A stretch of 64,000 nucleotides of DNA from Micromonospora violae. GTDB taxonomy: Bacteria > Actinomycetota > Actinomycetes > Mycobacteriales > Micromonosporaceae. The stretch spans positions 6,076,001-6,140,000 of the forward strand of contig NZ_SHKK01000001.1 of assembly GCF_004217135.1 (NCBI RefSeq). Direction: 5' to 3'. A model generated the notes under the pieces. The model worked only from the letters and a program-made list of their open reading frames with translations, was not told the DNA's origin and did not search any database. Shown here one piece after another: positions 7,420 through 15,823 of this stretch (the first letter of the stretch is position 1; every line of letters starts with the position of its first letter). A program made the translations under genes and the position numbers.

Positions 7420-9174
7420 TTAGTGCAGGACTGTGGGGGGTTCGGTTAGGCGGGGGGTCAGGGGAGATTTGGGGATCAGCCAGCTCTGGGTGGGAGACTG
7501 GTCGGGGTTCACCTGCCAGTCGCGGGAGACCCGGTCCACCCCCACCGGGTAGATGGTCAACGTGCCGTCCGGGTCGATTCGCAGCCGCAGGAACGACTTG
7601 GAGTCCTCGATGCCCTGGCCGGCGAAGAGTTCGTTGACGTTCACTCCGAACGAGCTCGCCACCACCAGGTACGCCGCCACCAGCTGGCTCGCCACCAGAC
7701 CGGACACCGGGCCGTAGAGCACCGCCGCGGCGACCGCCGGCAACGGCCACGCCCAGTCGTAGAACGGCAGCGCCAACCAGGCCCAGGTGCCGGCCGCCGC
7801 CAGGGCCACCTGCGCCACGCCGTGGCTGACGCCGAGGATCCAGTGCCGGGCGTGACGCTTGCCGCTCGCGCTCGGCGGCTTGGCGAACAGGGCTGCCGCC
7901 AGCACCGTGACCAGCACCATCACGACCAGCGGTACGGTGAACAGCCGCTGGTCGGTGCTGTCGGCCCAGTTCGCCGTGGCGCCCGCCATGGCCAGCATCA
8001 GCAGGGTGTGCAGGGTGCCGAGCAACGTGGTGAAGCCGGGATTGCGGAACGGCAAGCGGGGGAAGATGCCCCAGCCGTAGCGGCGCGACCGCGCGGCGTC
8101 GGGGTAACGGGCCACCAGGTCGTACGGCTGGGCAGGGCTGGCTTTGCGGGTCGGCGTGTCCCGCGGTGGCACCTCGATGTGCTCCGGCAGCTTGTGCGTG
8201 GGGTAGAGGTACGCGCCGCCCCCACCGCACGTGATCAGCTGCCGGTCCGGCCCGGAATAGCGGGCGTAGTGGTGCAGGTCACCGGAGATCAGCAGGCGTA
8301 CCCGTGCCCCGGTCGGGTCGATGATCGTACGGATGAAGTAGTCAATCGAGTCGTACGCCGTGGGGTTGTCGGCGGCCTTGACCCAGGTCGGCGACGGCGC
8401 GGCGATGATCACCTTCGACTCCGGGCCGAGCCGCCGGGCCACCTCGTCGAAGTAGGCCAACTGCGGGTCGTCGAGGTACGAGCCGGACTGGTCGTCCACG
8501 CCGAGCAACCACCAGCCGGCCGGCAACTCCACCGCGAAGTACGACCGGGACTGCCCGGTGCCCCAGCCCGCGAAGTTGCGGTCCCGGGAACGGACGAACA
8601 ACCGCAGGAACGCAGTGAGGCCGTCGTACCAGTCGTGGTTGCCCGGCACCGCGAAGAGCGTCGGCTTCTCGGCCGGCGCCACCGGCAGAGCAGCCTGGTA
8701 AGGGCCCTTGCACCGGTCCTCGTACGCGGCGTAGGCCGCCGACGGGTACACCTGGTCGCCGCCCATCACCAGGGTCTGCGCCCGGGGCAGGCGGTGCCCG
8801 TCGACGGTCAGCTCGGGCTGCGCCAGCAGGTACGCCACCGAGTACGTCGCGTTGAAGCCGTCACCCAGGTCGGCCACGTAGTCGAGCCACAACCCGCCGT
8901 CCGGCCCGACCTGGCGGAAGATGTCGTCGCCGAACGCGTTCTGCAACTCACGCTTGTCCAGGTACGCCCCGAAGAGCACCGCCAGCAGCGTCCGGATGCC
9001 GGTGCTGATCAGCAGGAACGGCGCCAGCCACGGCACCGGCTTGCGCGGCGTGAAGCCCAACTCCAACGGTTCGGTGCTGCGCGGCCGATGGGCGGCGCGT
9101 TCACCGGCCGGCGGGCGGTCAGGACGGTCGGTGGCCTCGTCCCGGTGGTCGGGGTGGTCGCGTTCGTCGCTCAC
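7420..9174 (-). CDS. Membrane-anchored metallophosphoesterase
   Basis: 584 residues from GTG 9174. After a charged N-terminus and one hydrophobic helix (PWLAPFLLISTGIRTLLAVLF region), the calcineurin-like phosphoesterase domain shows VADLGDGFNAT, VMGGDQVYPS and VPGNHDWYD, then LLISGDLHHYARY, giving the metal-binding Asp, Asn and His residues. The C-terminal third holds several transmembrane segments. It probably cleaves a phosphoester or nucleotide at the membrane face; the substrate is not predictable. It is convergent with the PSP1 gene across palindrome copy 1. An in-frame start further upstream (9252) is possible, but its added residues look non-coding. Confidence 0.85.
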   Translation of the reverse strand: MSDERDHPDHRDEATDRPDRPPAGERAAHRPRSTEPLELGFTPRKPVPWLAPFLLISTGIRTLLAVLFGAYLDKRELQNAFGDDIFRQVGPDGGLWLDYVADLGDGFNATYSVAYLLAQPELTVDGHRLPRAQTLVMGGDQVYPSAAYAAYEDRCKGPYQAALPVAPAEKPTLFAVPGNHDWYDGLTAFLRLFVRSRDRNFAGWGTGQSRSYFAVELPAGWWLLGVDDQSGSYLDDPQLAYFDEVARRLGPESKVIIAAPSPTWVKAADNPTAYDSIDYFIRTIIDPTGARVRLLISGDLHHYARYSGPDRQLITCGGGGAYLYPTHKLPEHIEVPPRDTPTRKASPAQPYDLVARYPDAARSRRYGWGIFPRLPFRNPGFTTLLGTLHTLLMLAMAGATANWADSTDQRLFTVPLVVMVLVTVLAAALFAKPPSASGKRHARHWILGVSHGVAQVALAAAGTWAWLALPFYDWAWPLPAVAAAVLYGPVSGLVASQLVAAYLVVASSFGVNVNELFAGQGIEDSKSFLRLRIDPDGTLTIYPVGVDRVSRDWQVNPDQSPTQSWLIPKSPLTPRLTEPPTVLH

Positions 9175-9319
9175 CCGCCGCAGCGTAGTCGCGGCCCGGA
9201 TCATCCGCTGTCTGGTAAGCGTCCAGATGATGACTGATGTCCGGTTAGTCATGCCGTAGCGGCGAGGGGGTATCCCGTTCGGGCGGTGGTCCGGCGGTGC
9301 CGTACACTTGCTGATCGTT

Positions 9320-9396
9320 GCCGCCTTAGCTCAGTCGGCTAGAGCGACGCACTCGTAATGCGTAGGTCGACGGTTCGATTCCGTCAGGCGGCTCCA
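9320..9396 (+). tRNA. tRNA-Thr (anticodon CGT), CCA encoded
   Basis: A full cloverleaf can be folded. The acceptor stem GCCGCCT (9320-9326) pairs with AGGCGGC (9386-9392). The anticodon loop CTCGTAA has anticodon CGT, which reads ACG (Thr). The T-loop is TTCGATT, and the discriminator T (9393) is followed by encoded CCA (9394-9396). Its 3' half is the attachment site of the island that follows. Confidence 0.97.
9359..9394 (+). repeat. Attachment site, left copy (3' end of tRNA-Thr)
   Basis: This 36-bp stretch, from the anticodon stem through the acceptor stem, recurs at 22699-22734 with one mismatch (G9387 versus A22727). The shared core includes GTCGACGGTTCGATTCCGTC. The left copy keeps the tRNA intact, as expected for site-specific integration by a tyrosine recombinase. 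Confidence 0.92.
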
Positions 9397-9404
9397 CGAA
9401 GGCG

Positions 9405-9449
9405 AAGGCCCCGTGACCAGGCGATATGCCAAGGTCACGGGGCCTTTTT
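9405..9449 (+). terminator. Rho-independent terminator of tRNA-Thr
   Basis: A perfect 14-bp stem (9405-9418 with 9433-9446, AAGGCCCCGTGACC) and 14-nt loop, with the right arm running into a T-tract (TTTTT). This is a classical intrinsic terminator, rare in such GC-rich DNA, and it lies just inside the island. Confidence 0.9.
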
Positions 9450-9597
9450 GTACCCCCAGGAGATGCTCCTCAGGGCATTGTTTGTATTGATAAAGATTTG
9501 AGTCGCGCATCTCGCCCAGTGCTTCCTCGCCGCCGCGTCCGGTACGGAGAATCGCGCAGCGGGCCCGCCGCTCTGCACCCGCGCCGGTCAGCAGGTT

Positions 9598-9732
9598 GCC
9601 GTGCACGATCCGCTGCCGCCGCAGGGGGATGCCGGAGATGCCCCATCGAGCACCGAGCAGGGCACCAGCGATCGCCGCCACGGTGTCGGTGTCGTTTCCG
9701 ACGCCAAGCGTCGCGGACAGGCGAATGGTCAA
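9598..9732 (-). pseudogene. C-terminal remnant of an ADP-ribosylglycohydrolase (DraG family)
   Basis: The reading frame gives GVGNDTDTVAAIAGALLGAR followed by WG...HG. This closely matches the C-terminal metal-binding motif (G-x-D-T-D-T-V-A-A-I-A-G-A-L-L-G-A) of ADP-ribosylglycohydrolases. Nothing upstream of ~9732 continues the family, and about 45 residues later the similarity stops. A full DraG homologue is ~300 residues, so this is a truncated fragment, probably left by an earlier insertion at the tRNA. Confidence 0.7.
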
Positions 9733-9919
9733 CTGGCACCCCTCGGGGCAACGGACCGATGCACTCGAACGTTACGATTGCCATATTGGAGACCCCTCGG
9801 CTGCTGGCCATCAAGGCGAGGTTGCCGGTGCCGTCGAGACCCGACAGTCCGGCCGCGCGCAGGCTTCCAACGTTCGGGGATCCGCCGTGCCGCGAACGAT
9901 CAACGGGGGGTATGTGTCG

Positions 9920-12900
9920 ATGCCTGCGGGAGCGGCCCCTGACTCAGCAACGCCGGTCGATAATTCGGAGGTTGTCAAGAGGTTCTCTTTCCGCTTGTTC
10001 GGCGGGTTGGAGGTTGATGTCGACGGCGTCCCCGTCCGGCTACCCGGGCCTCGGCAGGCTCGCCTCCTGACGGTCCTCCTGATGCATGCGAACGAGCGAG
10101 TGTCACGCCACAAGATCGTCAGTATCCTGTGGACCGCGCCACCGCGGAGCTGGCAGCAGCAGTTGCACAATGCGGCAAGCGCCCTGCGGGCGTTCGTTCG
10201 CACGGGCGACGGCGAGGTCCAACTGCACAGCGACGGTTCTTACCTCCGTCTCCAGGTCTCGTCGGATCGATTAGACACTCTCGAATTCCAGGCGGCGATC
10301 GCCGCTGGGCGTTCGCGGCTGGCGGAAGGCCGTGCGGCGGAGGCGAGGGAGGAATACGGGCGGGCTGTCGGTCTGTGGCGAGGGCCGATACCGGATCCCG
10401 GCTATCCAGAGGGCGCGGAGTTCGCGGCACGCCTAGAAGGAATGTTCGTCGACCTTGTGGAGGAGTTGGCGCAGCTCAAGCTCGACGCGGGCGAGCCCGC
10501 CGAGGCGGTGCCGTTGCTGGCGAGCCAGGTCGCCGCCCACCCACTCCGCGAGTCGCTGCGCATGCTCTACATGCGGGCGTTGTGGCAATCCGGGCGGCCG
10601 GCCGAGGCCCTTACCGTGTTCGAGCGCGGCCGGCAGATTCTCGCCGACGAACTGGGCGTGGATCCGAATGCCGACCTTCGTAATCTGCACGCCGCGATCT
10701 TGCGGGGTACGTATGACAAGACGGCTGAGCCGTCCGACGAGCCACCTGCACCGCATCCCGTTGCAGCCCGAGCACCACGCCTTCTGCCGCACACCCCGCA
10801 CGAGTTCACCGGCCGGACGGAAGAACTCCGGTTGCTGCAGAAAGCGGCGAGCAACGGGACCTCAACCCTGGCGATCTCAGCGATCGACGGCATGGGCGGC
10901 GTCGGCAAAACCGCGTTGGCGATTCGGTTCGCGCACGAAATTTCGGATGATTTCCCGGATGGTCAGTTCTTTGTCGACCTTCGCGGATTCACCAATGGAA
11001 AAGAGCCGCTGACACCGGAACAGGCGCTCGGTGTTCTGTTGCGTGACGCCGGCCTGTCCGTGGAGTCGGTGGAATCGGATGGGGCTGGAAGAGCGGCGCA
11101 ATGGCGGTCGCTGATGGCGGGCAAGCAGGCGCTGGTCGTCCTCGACAACGCCGTTGACGCTGCTCAGGTCCGTCCGCTGCTGCCCGGTACCGGCGGCTCA
11201 CTCGTCGTAATCACCAGCCGCCGTCGGCTGGTGTCGCTGGAGGGCGCGGTTCCGCTCTCGGTCGACACCCTTCCGCTGGACGACGGTATCGCGCTGTTCC
11301 GCCAGGTCTGCGGCGAGGACCGGTCGCGGCTAGACGACGAGGCCGTGGCCGAGGTCGTGCGGTTGTGCGGACAGCTCCCGCTGGCCACACGTATCGCTGC
11401 GGCGCGGTTTCGTCATCGGCCCACGTGGTCGATCGACGATTTGGTACGGCAGCTGCGCCATCAGCACACCCGGACCCGACTGCTCGCCTCGGGCGATCGG
11501 AGCGTCGTTGTCGCCCTGAGCCTTTCGTACCGGCACCTCACCACCACGCAGCAGCGCATCTTCCGGCTCCTGAGCCAGCACCCAGCTACCGAGTTCGACG
11601 GCTACTCCGTGGCCGCGCTGGCCGGTATATCGGTGCCGGAGGCGGAGGCCAGCCTGGAGGCGTTGTTCGACGACAACGTCGTGCTGCAACCGCGTGCCGG
11701 CCGCTACCAACTGCACGACCTGATCCGCGATGCGGCCCAACAGCTTCACGAGCAGTACGGCGCATCGACTGACGGCCGCCGCGCCGCCGAGCGCGTCGTC
11801 GATTACTACCTGTCTCTCGCCCGCGCGTGGTGCGGACCGCTGGCCATCCGTCCCTTCGCCTTCGAGGCCGAACAAGAGGTACGGGAGACGCTGCCGGAGC
11901 GCCCACCGGGCGTCACGGTCCGCGAGGCGCTGGAAGGGGAGCGCGTCAACTTTGTGGCGGCGATCCGGTTGGCGCTCAGGGAGGGGATGCACCGGCGGGT
12001 ATGGCAACTGACGTGTTCCCTCCAGCCGCTGTTGGCCCTGCGCAATTTCGAGGGGGACTCTCTCGAGGTGATCCGGTCGGCGGTGACGTCAGCCAGGATC
12101 GCCGGCGACCGCGACGGTGAATGCCTGGCGCTGTACGCCTTGGCGCTGGCTACCCGTGAGCGTCGGGAGAGCGGCCTCGCGGCGACTGTCTTCACACAGG
12201 CCATCGAGGCCGCCGCGGAGCTGGGGAACGCGGGCTGGCAGGCGTACCAGTACGCGGATCTGGGTTCGGCGCAGCTCAACAGCGGTCAGCCACAGCAGGC
12301 TCGAAGCAGTTTCCAGGCCGGCCTGCATCTGGCCGCCGAGGCTGGCGACCCGTTCGCGGTGCATCTGCTCAACAACAATCTCAGCGTGGTCTCCCGCGAG
12401 CTGGGCGCCTACGACGATGCGATGAGACACCTCGATGCTGCCGAGGCCGCGTTGCCCGAGCTGCCGGTCGAGGCCATGCTCTGGATGAATGTGAACCGAG
12501 CGATGGTGCTGAGCCAGCAGGGTTCTGACCGGGCGGCGTACGAGCGGTTCGCCTGGGTTCTGGAGCAGGCTACGGCGGCCCGTTCCTACCGGCGCATCGG
12601 TATCGCCCTGCTGGGCCTGTCCTCAGTTTCCCGCGCGATGTGGCAGGCGGAGCCGGCGCTCGAATTCGGCCGCGGTGCGCTGGAGATCGCCCAGCAGTTC
12701 CGGCTCCGGGAGATCGAGTGCGTGGCGCTGACATGTATCGGCGAGGCGCTGTTGGAGCTGGATCGCCCCGCAGAGTCGGTCGAGGTCTTCAATCGCGCGT
12801 CGAGCCGTGCCGACGAATACGGTTTCACCCGCTATACCGCCCGTGCGCAGGAAGGACTCGCTCATGAGCGGGCCCGGGCGGGCGATCTCGACGCCGCTCG

Positions 12901-13057
12901 GCAGCACTGGCAAAGGGCCGTGGAACGCTGCCCCGACGGATTCGTCGACGCAGCCGGGCCGAAGCGGCATCTCGAAGCTGCCGACGTCCGTGCGGTCGAG
13001 TGCGACAGATGCCGGCACGCGTCCCGGGAGGCAACGGATCGCCACCTGGGCGAGTAG
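9920..13057 (+). CDS. SARP-type transcriptional activator with NB-ARC and TPR domains
   Basis: About 1045 residues. Residues ~20-110 form the OmpR-like winged-helix DNA-binding domain (FSFRLFGGLEVDVDGVPVRL). The BTAD all-helical domain follows (~115-270, ending TVFERGRQILADELGVDPN). An NB-ARC ATPase has P-loop GMGGVGKTALAIRFAH near residue 323, ALVVLDNAVDAAQVRPLLPG and LVVITSRRR. The C-terminal ~350 residues are TPR-like helices. Such AfsR/SARP proteins activate antibiotic clusters. ATG 9920 is chosen with a G-run 9 nt upstream; GTG 9914 is an alternative. As the only regulator in the island, it probably controls the peptide genes. The 9450-9919 stretch before it holds only the DraG remnant. 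Confidence 0.9.
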   Translation: MPAGAAPDSATPVDNSEVVKRFSFRLFGGLEVDVDGVPVRLPGPRQARLLTVLLMHANERVSRHKIVSILWTAPPRSWQQQLHNAASALRAFVRTGDGEVQLHSDGSYLRLQVSSDRLDTLEFQAAIAAGRSRLAEGRAAEAREEYGRAVGLWRGPIPDPGYPEGAEFAARLEGMFVDLVEELAQLKLDAGEPAEAVPLLASQVAAHPLRESLRMLYMRALWQSGRPAEALTVFERGRQILADELGVDPNADLRNLHAAILRGTYDKTAEPSDEPPAPHPVAARAPRLLPHTPHEFTGRTEELRLLQKAASNGTSTLAISAIDGMGGVGKTALAIRFAHEISDDFPDGQFFVDLRGFTNGKEPLTPEQALGVLLRDAGLSVESVESDGAGRAAQWRSLMAGKQALVVLDNAVDAAQVRPLLPGTGGSLVVITSRRRLVSLEGAVPLSVDTLPLDDGIALFRQVCGEDRSRLDDEAVAEVVRLCGQLPLATRIAAARFRHRPTWSIDDLVRQLRHQHTRTRLLASGDRSVVVALSLSYRHLTTTQQRIFRLLSQHPATEFDGYSVAALAGISVPEAEASLEALFDDNVVLQPRAGRYQLHDLIRDAAQQLHEQYGASTDGRRAAERVVDYYLSLARAWCGPLAIRPFAFEAEQEVRETLPERPPGVTVREALEGERVNFVAAIRLALREGMHRRVWQLTCSLQPLLALRNFEGDSLEVIRSAVTSARIAGDRDGECLALYALALATRERRESGLAATVFTQAIEAAAELGNAGWQAYQYADLGSAQLNSGQPQQARSSFQAGLHLAAEAGDPFAVHLLNNNLSVVSRELGAYDDAMRHLDAAEAALPELPVEAMLWMNVNRAMVLSQQGSDRAAYERFAWVLEQATAARSYRRIGIALLGLSSVSRAMWQAEPALEFGRGALEIAQQFRLREIECVALTCIGEALLELDRPAESVEVFNRASSRADEYGFTRYTARAQEGLAHERARAGDLDAARQHWQRAVERCPDGFVDAAGPKRHLEAADVRAVECDRCRHASREATDRHLGE

Positions 13058-13130
13058 TAACCGAGTAGCGGCCCCCGAAACAATTACGCCCGCACAGCGG
13101 TCGTCGTCCGCTGGGTGTTTGCTCCGTTCC

Positions 13131-13136
13131 TACGAT
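13131..13136 (+). promoter_or_regulatory. -10-like box of the Sdp-like operon (leaderless)
   Basis: TACGAT lies 6 nt before ATG 13143, which itself has no Shine-Dalgarno. This is the spacing seen in leaderless actinobacterial transcripts. No -35 consensus is visible, consistent with a need for an activator such as the upstream SARP. Confidence 0.4.
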
Positions 13137-13142
13137 CGATGA

Positions 13143-13334
13143 ATGGGTACCGGGATGAAGAAGTCCTCGCTGTACGGCCTCGTGGTGGCCCTGATCCTGA
13201 CGGTGACCGTGGGCATCGGTGGCGCGGCCGCCCATCGCGATAACGCGGCTTCGACGGGGAGGTCGGTCACCGCCGAGCAGCAGAAGCCGAAGTCGGCACC
13301 GAGCCCCTCGTACCTGGACTGCGCAGCCTGCTGA
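13143..13334 (+). CDS. Small secreted peptide with C-terminal CAAC, candidate toxin/pro-peptide of the Sdp-like system
   Basis: 63 residues (59 if ATG 13155 is used). The N-terminus is a classical signal peptide: MKKSSLYG, then ~17 hydrophobic residues, then GGAAA before HRDN as the likely cleavage site. The mature part is ~33 residues, polar and Pro/Ser-rich, and ends SYLDCAAC, so both cysteines lie in the last four positions and could form a CxxC disulfide or anchor a modification. The sdpA-like gene starts 16 nt after the stop. In Bacillus, SdpA and SdpB mature the SdpC precursor to a disulfide-bearing toxin; this peptide is far shorter than SdpC and does not resemble it. The substrate role is inferred from position, secretion signal and paired cysteines. 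Confidence 0.65.
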   Translation: MGTGMKKSSLYGLVVALILTVTVGIGGAAAHRDNAASTGRSVTAEQQKPKSAPSPSYLDCAAC

Positions 13335-13350
13335 TCGAAGGCGAGTGAGC

Positions 13351-13917
13351 GTGTCGGATAGGGAAGAGCAGGCTGGCCTCGGCCTGCAAGGGCAGTCCTT
13401 CTCGTTCTGGCGCATGCTGCTGATGTCGCTGCTGGCGCTCGCTGTTCTGGCGCAATGGCTTCCCGCCGGCCGGTACCTTGCGTTCTACCGATCCACGATG
13501 AGGCAGGTTTGGCCACAGACCTGGTCTTTCTACAGCGACGTGGCGGGTGGTTCGCAGGTGTCGGCGTACCGCTGGTCTGGTGTTCGGGGTGGCTTGCCCG
13601 AGCCGCTCGCCGTACGTCAGGCCAGCCGGGCCAGCGTGGGAGGGTTTCGCCGGACCACCCACGCTCAACTCGCCGAGCTTGCCCGGGTGTCTGCGGAGAT
13701 TCCGGTGGACCGATGGTGGAGTTGTCGGAGCGGGCGGTTGGCGGCCTGCCTCCCCGCGTCGCCCGAGCCGGCCGTCACGCTCGTCAACCCGGCTGCAGAG
13801 CCTACTCTCTGCGGCAGCGTGCTGTTGACGATCGAGAGCCGGCGATCCGATCGGTCCGCTGACGTGGTGCGGACGGAGCGCCTGACGTATGTCGCATTGA
13901 CATGTTCGCGTCGGTAG
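13351..13917 (+). CDS. SdpA-family antimicrobial peptide system protein
   Basis: 188 residues from GTG 13351 (AAGG 9 nt upstream; GTG 13345 also possible). One N-terminal membrane helix (MLLMSLLALAVLAQWLPAG) is followed by WPQTWSFYSDVA, which matches the SdpA-family W-x-F-(F/Y) segment, and later NPAAEPTLCGSVLLT, the conserved P-T-L-C-G stretch. Five cysteines lie in the extracytoplasmic part. In Bacillus, SdpA is a small protein that works with SdpB to process the SDP toxin precursor. The 3' end overlaps sdpB by 16 nt, supporting an obligate pair. Confidence 0.72.
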   Translation: MSDREEQAGLGLQGQSFSFWRMLLMSLLALAVLAQWLPAGRYLAFYRSTMRQVWPQTWSFYSDVAGGSQVSAYRWSGVRGGLPEPLAVRQASRASVGGFRRTTHAQLAELARVSAEIPVDRWWSCRSGRLAACLPASPEPAVTLVNPAAEPTLCGSVLLTIESRRSDRSADVVRTERLTYVALTCSRR

Positions 13918-14825
13918 CCCTCGCCCAGCCGTCCCGGCTGCGGGTCCTGGGCGGCTACGGTCTGCCGAGAAGCCTGCTGGCAGCCGCCACCCTCAGCGTG
14001 CTCGGGTTCAACCCTCCGGGGATTCTGTTCGCACCGACTCCGGCCGATCCATCGGGCATGCGGTGCGACGGCGTCGCCGGCGCGGGCCTGTGGTGTCTCG
14101 TCGGGGACTCGCCGCAGAGTCAGGCCGTGCTTCGCTGGCTTGCGCTCGTTGTGCTGGCGGTCTGTGTGAGTGGGTGGCGCCCGTCATGGCTGTGTCTGCC
14201 TCAGTGGTACATCACCGCGAGCCTCGCGATGGCCCTGCCGGCGCCGAGCGGTGCGGATTACGTCGCCCAGATCATGGCCATGCTGCTGGTGCTGCTCGCC
14301 CTCGGCGATCGGCGGCGATGGCACTGGGGTCCGCCCCGCCTGGCGCCGCATTGGACGGGAGCGGCAGCGGCGGCACTTCTTGCGGTGCCGGTTCAGCTCA
14401 GCATCGTCTACCTGGCGGCGACGGCGGCCAAGCTTGCGCAGAGCGAATGGCGCGACGGATCGGCGCTGCCCGCGGCGCTTCTGAATCCGAGTTTCGGGGT
14501 GTCCGACGGGCTCGCATGTCTGGTCCGGTCACTGGTGGGCACCCCGGCCAGCGCCGTGGCGACGTGGACGGTGCTGGGGCTGGAGGCGTCCCTCGGCGTG
14601 CTCGTGCTGGCGCCGATGGCCTACCGGCGGCTGGCCATCGCGCTGGGTGTCGCCCTGCACGGCGTCATCGCTGTCCTGCTCGGCCTGCCGGTGTTCGGCC
14701 TCGTCATGATCGCTGCGGTGATCCTCAGCGCCGCGTCTTCCTCCGCCGGCCCTCGCCCCGCCGGTCAGCCGCAAGTCCCCTTACTGAAGGAGAGCGGAGA
14801 TGTTCTGGCACGTACAGCCGATTGA
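13902..14825 (+). CDS. SdpB-family (HTTM-like) membrane protein
   Basis: 307 residues with about seven transmembrane helices. The order of motifs fits the SdpB family: GGYGLPRSLLAAATLSVLGF, then GWRPSW, then APSGADYVAQI, then ALGDRRRWHWG. SdpB belongs to the HTTM superfamily with vitamin K-dependent carboxylase-like membrane domains. In the SDP system it is required with SdpA to make active toxin; its chemistry is not settled. The start ATG 13902 lies within sdpA and the stop lies within the GNAT gene. No SdpI-like immunity gene is recognisable nearby. Confidence 0.78.
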   Translation: MFASVALAQPSRLRVLGGYGLPRSLLAAATLSVLGFNPPGILFAPTPADPSGMRCDGVAGAGLWCLVGDSPQSQAVLRWLALVVLAVCVSGWRPSWLCLPQWYITASLAMALPAPSGADYVAQIMAMLLVLLALGDRRRWHWGPPRLAPHWTGAAAAALLAVPVQLSIVYLAATAAKLAQSEWRDGSALPAALLNPSFGVSDGLACLVRSLVGTPASAVATWTVLGLEASLGVLVLAPMAYRRLAIALGVALHGVIAVLLGLPVFGLVMIAAVILSAASSSAGPRPAGQPQVPLLKESGDVLARTAD

Positions 14826-15810
14826 CCCCACCGACCTGGATGACGCGGTCCTCGCCGCGCACCACCGGCTGGCGGCGGCGGCGCTGGCCGCCGAGCGGCC
14901 GACCGAGCCGCCGCCGACCCGGGAAGGCTCCGACGAGTGGCTCCAGGCTGTCTCCACGCCGGCCCGGCGCATCCTGTTGTGGAGCGTCAGCGATGACGGT
15001 GGCCTGGTCGGTGTGGCGCGTGCGGCCCTGCCCGGTCACGAGAACAGCCACCATGCGCAGGTGGAGGTTCGGGTCGATCCCACACGCTGGCGCGAAGGCG
15101 CCGGCACGGCGTTGCTGCGCGTCGTCGCGGACGCCGTGCACGCCGCGGGCCGCGAGTCAGTAAGTGCTTGGCTGACCAAAGGCACGCCGGGAGCCGCCCT
15201 CGCGGCGCGTCTCGGGCTCAAGGTGACGTCCACGATGCTTATCCAGCAACTGAGCTTCGCGACCGCCGACGCCACTCGCTGGCGGTGTCCGGCGCCGGCC
15301 GGGTATCGGCAGGTCCGGTGGATCAGCCCGGCGCCGGACGAGCTGATCACCAATTTCGCCCACGCCAAGACCGCGATCCACGGCGCTCCGTTCGGCAGCG
15401 TGTCATACCATCTGCCGACCTGGACGGTGGAGCGGGTCCGAGCGGCCGAAGCCGATCTGGTGGCACGGAACGTGCAGCAGCGTGTGGTTGCGGCCGTTCA
15501 CGAGGACACCGGCGAAATCGTCGGACTGACCGAGTTGCAGTTCCGCCCGGAGCGGCCGGCGATCGGCCTTCAACAGGACACCGCGGTCTCCGCCCCCCAC
15601 CGGGGGCACCGGCTCGGCGTCTTCATGAAGAGCGAGATGCTCCGCTGGCTGGCCGCTGACCCCGTTCCCGGCCTCGACTGCATTCTGACGAGTACGGCAC
15701 CCAGCAACGTCCACATGAACCGCATCAACGAGGAACTCGGCTTCGTCCGCACGCGTACCGCACAGCTTGTGGAGGGTGACGTCGAAGACCTGGTGGCTCG
15801 GTTGGCATAG
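14800..15810 (+). CDS. Tandem GNAT acetyltransferase
   Basis: 336 residues, ATG 14800 with GGAGAG upstream, overlapping sdpB by 26 nt. There are two GNAT modules. The first (~1-150) has VEVRVDPTRWREGAGTALLR and the second (~165-336) has AVSAPHRGHRLGVFMKSEML, both acetyl-CoA pyrophosphate-loop motifs (R/Q-x-x-G-x-G/A). The substrate is unknown. In microcin C clusters the acetyltransferase MccE gives self-immunity by acetylating the processed toxin, and mycothiol synthase also has two GNAT halves. Position at the end of the Sdp-like operon suggests peptide modification or self-protection. Confidence 0.8.
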   Translation: MFWHVQPIDPTDLDDAVLAAHHRLAAAALAAERPTEPPPTREGSDEWLQAVSTPARRILLWSVSDDGGLVGVARAALPGHENSHHAQVEVRVDPTRWREGAGTALLRVVADAVHAAGRESVSAWLTKGTPGAALAARLGLKVTSTMLIQQLSFATADATRWRCPAPAGYRQVRWISPAPDELITNFAHAKTAIHGAPFGSVSYHLPTWTVERVRAAEADLVARNVQQRVVAAVHEDTGEIVGLTELQFRPERPAIGLQQDTAVSAPHRGHRLGVFMKSEMLRWLAADPVPGLDCILTSTAPSNVHMNRINEELGFVRTRTAQLVEGDVEDLVARLA

Positions 15811-15823
15811 AGGTACCCGAACG

